Shown: one piece after another, positions 57,891-64,000 of the stretch | Layout: each line of letters begins with the position of its first letter | Position numbering within the stretch: the first letter of the stretch is position 1 | Source of the DNA: an uncultured Ectothiorhodospiraceae bacterium | GTDB taxonomy: Bacteria; Pseudomonadota; Gammaproteobacteria; UBA6429; Thiohalophilaceae | Length of the DNA stretch: 64,000 nt | Direction of reading: 5' to 3' | NCBI GenBank assembly: GCA_947260005.1 | Contig: CAMYOL010000034.1 | Span: forward strand, 1 to 64,000 | Translations under genes and position numbers: made by a program | The notes under the pieces: model-generated | The model's input: only the letters and a program-made list of their open reading frames with translations | What the model was told of the DNA's origin: nothing | Databases searched by the model: none

Positions 57891-60050
57891 ATGATTAAGT
57901 TGATTGTAAAATTTTTATTGCAACTTTTTTATCGGGTTAAAATAGAAGGTTTAGAGCATTTTGAAACGGCGGGAAATCGTGTCTTGATTGTCGCCAATCA
58001 CACTTCATTTTTAGACGGTCTTTTGTTAGCTGCTTTTCTTCCGCAACGTCTTAGCTTTGCAATCAATACACAAATATCACAACGTTGGTATTCTCGACTG
58101 ATCAAGCCGCTAGTGAATTTGTTTATTATGGATCCAACCAACCCTTTATCACTGAAATCATTAATTCGGTATATGCAAACCGATCAACGCGTGGTGATCT
58201 TTCCTGAAGGGCGTATTACGGTAACGGGTGCATTAATGAAAATTTACAACGGTCCGGGTTTAGTCGCTGATCGATCTGGTGCGATGGTATTACCGGTTCG
58301 CATTGATGGTGCACAATACACACCATTCTCACGGTTACGTGGCCGGGTACGTTTACGCTGGTTTCCAAAAATCACAATGAAAATCCTGGCGCCTCAAGTA
58401 ATTCGTGCTCCAGAAGACGTACGCGGGCGTGCACGACGTAAATTTGCCGGTAAAGTATTAACCGACATTATGACGGACATGATGTATATGACCGGAAATT
58501 ATGAACGTACCATCATGCAAGCTGTGCTGGATGCAATGGGTACGCATGGTCGTAAACATAAGGTGGTTGAGGATATTGAACGACGGCCACTATCCTATCG
58601 TCAGTTATTAACTCGTGCATTCATTGTTGGTAATAAGACTAAAAACGATCATCAGCATGGTGAGTACGTTGGTATATTGTTACCGAGTTCAGTTGGTACG
58701 GTTTCGGTTTTCCTGGGTTTACAAATTTATGGACGTGTACCTGCCATGTTAAATTTTTCCGCTGGTGCCAAAGGTATGATTGCGGCCTGTGAGACTGCCC
58801 AGATCAAAACAGTGTATAGCTCGCGCCGTTTCGTCAAAATGGGTCGTCTCGAAGAAAGTGTTGAGGCCTTAGAAAAAATAGTAAACATTATTTATCTGGA
58901 TGATTTAGTTCCTACAATAACCTTATGGGATAAATTACATGGCGCGATGAACGCACGTTTTGCTAAGACGGCTTATCTCAATAAAGCGAAGTTTGCGAAA
59001 CCAGATGATCCTGCCGTGGTGTTATTTACTTCAGGTTCTGAGGGGGTTCCAAAGGGTGTGGTGTTATCACATCGAAATATATTAGCCAATGGTGTGCAAA
59101 TGTCGACGCGCATTGATTTTAATGCGCAGGATATAATTTTTAATGCCTTACCGATGTTTCATTCCTTTGGTTTATCGGCCGGTACCTTATTGCCATTATT
59201 ATCGGGTATGCGAGCCTTTTTTTACCCCACACCATTACATTACCGCATTGTCCCTGAAATGGTTTATGAAGTGAATGCAACTATTATGTTTGGAACCAAT
59301 ACTTTTTTAAAAGGTTACGCTCGATTTGCCCATCCATATGATTTTTATAGTTTACGTTATGTATTTGCTGGTGCTGAGAAGCTACACGAGGATACCCGCC
59401 GTACCTGGAGTGAACGTTATGGCGTACGAATTTTCGAGGGCTATGGGGCGACAGAAACGGCACCGGGTTTGACTACCAATACCGCAATGGATAACAAAAA
59501 TGGCACGGTTGGACGATTGTTACCAGGTATTGAATATAAATTGTTGCCTGTGCCGGGCGTTGAAGAGGGTGGCCGTTTAGTAGTGAAAGGCGACAATGTG
59601 ATGAAAGGTTATTTATTGCATGACACCCCGGGCGTCATCAAGTCCCCCCATACAGAGCAAGGTACTGGTTGGTACGATACTGGCGATATTGTTACGGTGG
59701 ATGCTGATGGGTTTATCACTATTAATGGCCGCGCCAAACGCTTTGCTAAGATAGGTGGTGAAATGATCTCACTGACTGCCGTTGAGGAACTGGCCAGTCA
59801 GGCCTGGCCAGATAAAATTCATGCGGTGGTGAGTATTGCTGATGATATTAAGGGTGAGCAACTTGTATTAATGACCGATCAGAAAGACCCGGATCGGAAA
59901 ACATTATTGAGTTATGCTCGTGAGCAGGGGATTGGTGAATTAAATATACCTAAAAAAATACTCTATCAGAAGACAGTACCTTTGTTAGGCACGGGTAAGA
60001 CCGATTATCCAGGGGTCTCACAGATCATAGCAAAAGAGTTTTCTATATAA
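57891..60050 (+). CDS. aas: Bifunctional acyltransferase/acyl-ACP synthetase
   Basis: A 719-residue protein (same length as E. coli Aas). The PlsC domain has NHTSFLDGLL and FPEGRITVTGALM; the AMP-binding domain has LFTSGSEGVPKGVVLSHRN, GYGATETAP and WYDTGDIVTVDADGF. It re-acylates lyso-phospholipids at the membrane using activated fatty acid. Starts 9 bases after the TetR gene, before an MFS gene. Confidence 0.95.
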   Translation: MIKLIVKFLLQLFYRVKIEGLEHFETAGNRVLIVANHTSFLDGLLLAAFLPQRLSFAINTQISQRWYSRLIKPLVNLFIMDPTNPLSLKSLIRYMQTDQRVVIFPEGRITVTGALMKIYNGPGLVADRSGAMVLPVRIDGAQYTPFSRLRGRVRLRWFPKITMKILAPQVIRAPEDVRGRARRKFAGKVLTDIMTDMMYMTGNYERTIMQAVLDAMGTHGRKHKVVEDIERRPLSYRQLLTRAFIVGNKTKNDHQHGEYVGILLPSSVGTVSVFLGLQIYGRVPAMLNFSAGAKGMIAACETAQIKTVYSSRRFVKMGRLEESVEALEKIVNIIYLDDLVPTITLWDKLHGAMNARFAKTAYLNKAKFAKPDDPAVVLFTSGSEGVPKGVVLSHRNILANGVQMSTRIDFNAQDIIFNALPMFHSFGLSAGTLLPLLSGMRAFFYPTPLHYRIVPEMVYEVNATIMFGTNTFLKGYARFAHPYDFYSLRYVFAGAEKLHEDTRRTWSERYGVRIFEGYGATETAPGLTTNTAMDNKNGTVGRLLPGIEYKLLPVPGVEEGGRLVVKGDNVMKGYLLHDTPGVIKSPHTEQGTGWYDTGDIVTVDADGFITINGRAKRFAKIGGEMISLTAVEELASQAWPDKIHAVVSIADDIKGEQLVLMTDQKDPDRKTLLSYAREQGIGELNIPKKILYQKTVPLLGTGKTDYPGVSQIIAKEFSI

Positions 60051-60068
60051 ACACTAAACTAAAATGGA

Positions 60069-61355
60069 ATGCGAATGAACTCGATTTTTAATAAACGTAC
60101 GATGTCCTGGGCTTTTTATGATTGGGCGAATTCCGCATTCTCGACCATCGTGATTACGGCCTTCTTTCCTATTTTATTTGGAAGTTACTGGTTTAATGGC
60201 ACAGGTAGTGAAAATACCACGACCCCTTTGGGTATTGCCAATGCAGTAGCCAGTCTGATCGTGGTGATATTAGCACCGATTTTAGGTGCAATTGCCGATA
60301 GAGGGGGGCTGAAAAAGCGCTTCCTTGTGATGTTTTTAATCATTGGTGTCTTTTTTGTCTCTTTACTCTCATTTATCAATCAAGGTCAATGGCAGCTGGC
60401 TTTAGTTGTCTATGTGTTGAGTTTTGTTGGCTTTGCCAGTGCAAATGTCTTTTATGATTCTATGCTGGTGGATGTGTCATCGGATGAAAAGCTGGATATC
60501 ACTTCTGCATTGGGTTTTTCCCTTGGTTACCTTGGTGGTGGTATCGCATTGTTAGGTTGTGTTGTGTTTGCATCGCCTGAGAAATTTGGGATTGAGCGTG
60601 TTACCAGTGTCGATGAAATTGTCATGGTATTTGTCTTCGTCGGTCTGTGGTGGGCCTGTTTTTCTATACCTTTAATGCTGGGTGTAAAAGAATCCAGGCC
60701 AGAACAAAAAATACCGCTCGGTCAAGCCATTAGCCAGGGTATGAAACAGCTGACTCATACATTTAATGAAATACGTAAACTACGTGTTGTATTCATGTTT
60801 TTACTGGCGTATTGGTTATATATCGATGGGGTCGATACCATCATCGCGATGGCAGCGGACTATGGTTTTCGAATAGGTTTTGATCAAGGTGATTTATTTA
60901 TGGCTTTTTTGGTGACTCAATTTGTTGGGTTTCCTGCGGCCATCTTATACGGAAAATTAGGAGAGAAATTAGGCGCGAAGTCAGGTTTAATTATTGCCAT
61001 AGCCGTTTATGTTGGTGTGACTATTTATGCTTACTTTATGGATGAAGTGAAAGACTTTTATGTGCTTGCGATCATTGTTGGACTTGTGATGGGCGGGATT
61101 CAGTCATTAAGTCGATCGTTTTACGCCAGGATCATACCCAAGAATAAAGCCGCTGAATTTTTTGGTTTTTATAACATGTTGGGTAAATTAGCTGCTGTGT
61201 TGGGCCCTTTACTGATGGCCGTGATCAGCCAGGCCACTGGCAGCCCGCGATTATCAATACTGTCTATTATCGTCTTGTTTATTGCAGGTGGAACCTTACT
61301 GTATTTTGTCGATGAAAAAGAAGGCATCAAAATGGCAAAAGAATTAGAGAAATAA
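60069..61355 (+). CDS. MFS transporter, UMF1 (Atg22-like) type
   Basis: A 428-residue, 12-helix transporter. SWAFYDWANSAFSTIVITAFFP and AAILYGKLGEKLGAKSGL are typical of the UMF1 group. It follows aas by 18 bases. In E. coli the neighbour of aas is LplT, an MFS flippase for lysophospholipids; this is a different MFS group in the same place. Function inferred only from context. Confidence 0.85.
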   Translation: MRMNSIFNKRTMSWAFYDWANSAFSTIVITAFFPILFGSYWFNGTGSENTTTPLGIANAVASLIVVILAPILGAIADRGGLKKRFLVMFLIIGVFFVSLLSFINQGQWQLALVVYVLSFVGFASANVFYDSMLVDVSSDEKLDITSALGFSLGYLGGGIALLGCVVFASPEKFGIERVTSVDEIVMVFVFVGLWWACFSIPLMLGVKESRPEQKIPLGQAISQGMKQLTHTFNEIRKLRVVFMFLLAYWLYIDGVDTIIAMAADYGFRIGFDQGDLFMAFLVTQFVGFPAAILYGKLGEKLGAKSGLIIAIAVYVGVTIYAYFMDEVKDFYVLAIIVGLVMGGIQSLSRSFYARIIPKNKAAEFFGFYNMLGKLAAVLGPLLMAVISQATGSPRLSILSIIVLFIAGGTLLYFVDEKEGIKMAKELEK

Positions 61356-61368
61356 AAATGAGGGAATT

Positions 61369-62613
61369 ATGAAACGACGTACATTTATAAAATTAGTAAG
61401 CCTGGGGGCGGTTGCAGGAACGGGTTTTTATTTTTATCCAGATGAAGGAATTTTAAATCCGTGTATGGATACGGCTCTACCAAAAAGGTTACTTGAGCAT
61501 GATGTGGTTAAGCAGGCCTGGGAAGGTATTGATGCGGCTCTTTATCGTGATGTACATACACATTTAATAGGCACAGGAGACAGCAATAGTGGTATCTATT
61601 TACACCCTTCAATGCAAGACGTGCTGAGCCCACTTCAGTATGTTCGCTATAAATTTTATATGAATGCGGGTTGCGCGGACAATGCTGAAGGGATAGATCA
61701 GGCTTATGTTAATACCCTGAAGCGACTGATGAACGATTTTCCGAATGGTGCCAAAAGTATGTTATTGGCCTTTGAATTTCACCATAACGCAGATGGCCTG
61801 CGTGTAAAAGAGAAAAGTCCTTTTTATACACCGAATACGTATGCTCAGACTGTAGCCGAAACTAATTCAGGTCTTTTTGACTGGGTAGCTTCTATACACC
61901 CTTATCGGCAAGATGCTGTCAGCGCATTGGAGTCGGCGATACAACATGGTGCTAAAGCCGTTAAATGGTTACCGCCCGTAATGGGGATGGACCCCCTATC
62001 TGAAAAATGTGATCCGTTTTATGTGGCGATGGCGAAATACAAAATGCCATTAATTACCCACGCAGGTGACGAACATGCCTTTGATAATGTAGATGCGCAA
62101 CATAAGGGGAATCCGCTACGGCTTCGTCGCGCTTTGGATCATGGGGTTCGTGTTATTGTGGCTCATTGTGCGAGCGAAGGAACGGGCGTCGATCTGGATA
62201 AAGGGGAAAATGGTCCTCAGGTTTCTAACTTCGAATTGTTTGCACGCATGATGGATGAAAAAAAGTATGAAAAACTGTTATTTGGTGAAATTTCAGCAAT
62301 CACCCAACTCAATCGAGTAGGTCCAGCATTACAAGCGGTCTTAACACGTGAAGACTGGCAACCTCGTTTGCTGAATGGATCTGATTATCCATTGCCGGGT
62401 GTGATGCCCTTATTTTCTACGCAAGAGATGCATTTGTTAGGCTATTTGCAACGCGATGCTGTTGAACCTTTAGAAGAAATACGGCGGTATAACCCGATGT
62501 TATATGACTTTATTTTAAAGCGTCATCTGCATTGGCAAGGTAAAAAGTTTTCCAGTTCAATATTCGAATCTAAAAACTTTTTTGATGAAAATAAAAAAAT
62601 CATGATCGGTTAA
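61369..62613 (+). CDS. Tat-exported amidohydrolase-family protein
   Basis: A 414-residue TIM-barrel hydrolase. MKRRTFIKLVSLGAVAGTG is a twin-arginine signal. Metal motifs RDVHTHLIGTG, LITHAGDEHAF, VIVAHCASEGTG and LLNGSDYPLPGV fit amidohydrolase-2. Substrate unknown. Starts 13 bases after the MFS gene and may share its transcript. Confidence 0.85.
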   Translation: MKRRTFIKLVSLGAVAGTGFYFYPDEGILNPCMDTALPKRLLEHDVVKQAWEGIDAALYRDVHTHLIGTGDSNSGIYLHPSMQDVLSPLQYVRYKFYMNAGCADNAEGIDQAYVNTLKRLMNDFPNGAKSMLLAFEFHHNADGLRVKEKSPFYTPNTYAQTVAETNSGLFDWVASIHPYRQDAVSALESAIQHGAKAVKWLPPVMGMDPLSEKCDPFYVAMAKYKMPLITHAGDEHAFDNVDAQHKGNPLRLRRALDHGVRVIVAHCASEGTGVDLDKGENGPQVSNFELFARMMDEKKYEKLLFGEISAITQLNRVGPALQAVLTREDWQPRLLNGSDYPLPGVMPLFSTQEMHLLGYLQRDAVEPLEEIRRYNPMLYDFILKRHLHWQGKKFSSSIFESKNFFDENKKIMIG

Positions 62614-62630
62614 GAATAGAGGGGGAGGGT

Positions 62631-64000
62631 ATGTCAGTTATTGGGATCGTATTGGCGTTTGTCGTAGGTATATTCGGTGCATTTTCTGGGAATGGATTTG
62701 TTGGGTTTGTTTTAGGGGCCATTGTAGGTTATTGCTTAGGCGCGGTTTTTACCCTTGCTGGAAGAATTAATGAGTTGGGACGGCAGTTATTAAAATTAGA
62801 TCGTTTATTTTATGACTTTAAAGAAGAATTTAAAAACGTTGATAGTAAACAAGTTCCACAAGTACCGGCTGAAAATAAATCGGTTTTTTCGAATGAAGTG
62901 AACAAACAGGAGCCAGTCATTACTGAGCCAGTTACTCCTGTCATAACCCCTGAAGCGCAAATACCTGAACAGACATTGCCAACGACCCAGCCTGAAATTA
63001 AAAAACCGGCAGCGACTCAAAAACAAACGACTGCACGGCCGACACAGGCTCGACCACATCAGGCACCTCCAAGGTTTGAAGAAAATATCATTGATAAAGC
63101 GATGGCTTATATCCATAAATTTTTCACTGATGGCAACGTGGTCGTTAAAGTCGGGATGTTATTTTTAATCATTGGCGTTGGTTTTTTATTAAAATATGCT
63201 TATGACGAGGCATTGTTCACTGTCTCTATGCCGATGAGATTTACTGGCTCCGGGTTATTGGGATTAGTGTTGGTCATATTTGGATGGCGCTTCCGCGACT
63301 CAAAACGATTATATGCACTGGTCTTGCAAGGTGGTGGTATTGGGGTAATGTATCTTACCGTATTTGGTGCGACGAAATTCTTTAGCATGATACCGATTAC
63401 CATGGCATTCGTCATTATGGTTGGTTTAGTCGTGTTCTCTGCCATCCTGGCGATATTACAGAATGCTAAATCACTTGCTTTTTTTGGCGCTGTTGGCGGA
63501 TTCTTAGCCCCGGTATTACTTTCAACAGGAGAAGGCAATCACGTTATATTATTTAGCTTCTATACGTTGTTGAACATCGGCATCCTCACGATTGCCTGGT
63601 ATAAAAGTTGGCGAGAATTAAACCTGCTTGGTTTTATTTTTACCTTTGGTATTGCCGGTATTTGGGGTGTCAGTCGTTATACCGCGGCCGATTTTTATAC
63701 GACTGAACCCTTCCTGATTATTTATTTCTTAATGTATGTAGCGATTGCGATCTTATATGCATTCCGGCAGCCACCTAATCTTAAAGGTTATATTGATAGT
63801 ACTCTGGTATTCGGTGTTCCCGTCATTAGTTTTGGTTACCAGGCCACAATTGTTTACGATACATTTCAGACAGGTTTGTCCGTTGCTTTTAGTGCATTAG
63901 CCATCGGTGGTTTTTATATTGGTTTGGCCTCGAGTTTATGGCGACGTGGTCCGGCCGGGATGCGTTTGCTTACGGAATCGTTTTTAGCGCTGGGTGTGGT
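62631..64000 (+). CDS. DUF2339 membrane protein, N-terminal part (runs off window)
   Basis: At least 456 residues with no stop before the edge. Two N-terminal helices (IGIVLAFVVGIFGAFSG, GFVLGAIVGYCLGAVF), a Pro/Thr/Gln-rich cytoplasmic linker (about 75-140), then a run of many membrane helices beginning VVVKVGMLFLIIGVGFLLKYA and LQGGGIGVMYLTVFGA. DUF2339 proteins are large and polytopic with unknown function. GGGAGGG precedes the ATG. The frame continues past 64000. Confidence 0.88.
   Translation, partial: MSVIGIVLAFVVGIFGAFSGNGFVGFVLGAIVGYCLGAVFTLAGRINELGRQLLKLDRLFYDFKEEFKNVDSKQVPQVPAENKSVFSNEVNKQEPVITEPVTPVITPEAQIPEQTLPTTQPEIKKPAATQKQTTARPTQARPHQAPPRFEENIIDKAMAYIHKFFTDGNVVVKVGMLFLIIGVGFLLKYAYDEALFTVSMPMRFTGSGLLGLVLVIFGWRFRDSKRLYALVLQGGGIGVMYLTVFGATKFFSMIPITMAFVIMVGLVVFSAILAILQNAKSLAFFGAVGGFLAPVLLSTGEGNHVILFSFYTLLNIGILTIAWYKSWRELNLLGFIFTFGIAGIWGVSRYTAADFYTTEPFLIIYFLMYVAIAILYAFRQPPNLKGYIDSTLVFGVPVISFGYQATIVYDTFQTGLSVAFSALAIGGFYIGLASSLWRRGPAGMRLLTESFLALGV

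Overview
The window is a gene-dense chromosomal segment of a gammaproteobacterium. I infer this from the Rnf operon with nth, the ilvB-ilvN-ilvC-psd-pssA-leuA block, purM-purN with DUF3108/DUF2066 neighbours, hda next to a PerM-type permease, and arsC-wrbA-DUF2069. GC looks moderate by eye. No rRNA, tRNA, CRISPR array, prophage or transposase gene was seen. The genus cannot be fixed from this sequence alone. DsrC/TusE-like, rhodanese and SoxW-like thioredoxin proteins would fit a lineage with sulfur-relay chemistry, but this is only suggestive.

Layout. 1-6.5 kb: start of fumC, an NTF2-like ORF, then a pyruvate dehydrogenase operon (E1 alpha, E1 beta, and one 1014-residue polypeptide that joins two lipoyl domains, the E2 core and a complete E3). 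6.6-9.2 kb: a MotY/OmpA-like envelope protein and argG. 9.3-12 kb: a four-gene minus-strand bufferin/oxazolin-type RiPP operon (precursor with seven EGKCG repeats, MNIO/DUF692 enzyme, DUF2063 partner, DoxX membrane protein). 12.2-19.5 kb: rnfABCDGE followed by a membrane protein with a degenerate NERD-like domain and nth. 19.7-28.4 kb: a mixed region with two secreted proteins (one PEP-CTERM), metG, mrp, a tandem rhodanese, dcd, a hypothetical protein, a GGDEF gene remnant and DUF3108, with two long REP-like palindromes nearby or upstream (6.5 and 24.9 kb). 28.4-35.5 kb: purN-purM, divergent DUF2066-CDP-alcohol transferase-PerM-hda, then cytochrome c, DUF2069, wrbA and arsC. 35.7-43.8 kb: two lipoproteins, a thioredoxin-thioredoxin-TolC-HlyD-acylphosphatase operon, a lytic transglycosylase, proS, and a DUF4124/MIF cluster. 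43.9-51.4 kb: branched-chain amino acid and phospholipid block with attenuator-like leaders before ilvB and possibly leuA. 51.5-64 kb: a tandem two-domain TusE/DsrC protein, type-4 UDG, rimI, an inositol-phosphatase-like enzyme, prfC, YdcF, a TetR regulator with a clear double operator upstream of aas and an MFS transporter, a Tat-exported amidohydrolase, and the start of a DUF2339 membrane protein.

How genes work together: the PDH block makes acetyl-CoA and NADH, Rnf couples NADH/ferredoxin to ion transport, and ilv/leu make branched-chain amino acids. The phospholipid genes (pssA, psd-like, aas, CDP-alcohol transferase) shape the membrane. The buf operon probably makes a copper-binding modified peptide. 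The most unusual items are the E2-E3 fusion, the tandem TusE/DsrC protein with one remaining cysteine, the seven-repeat bufferin precursor, the psd-like protein with Thr at the cleavage site, and the ilv leader structure.
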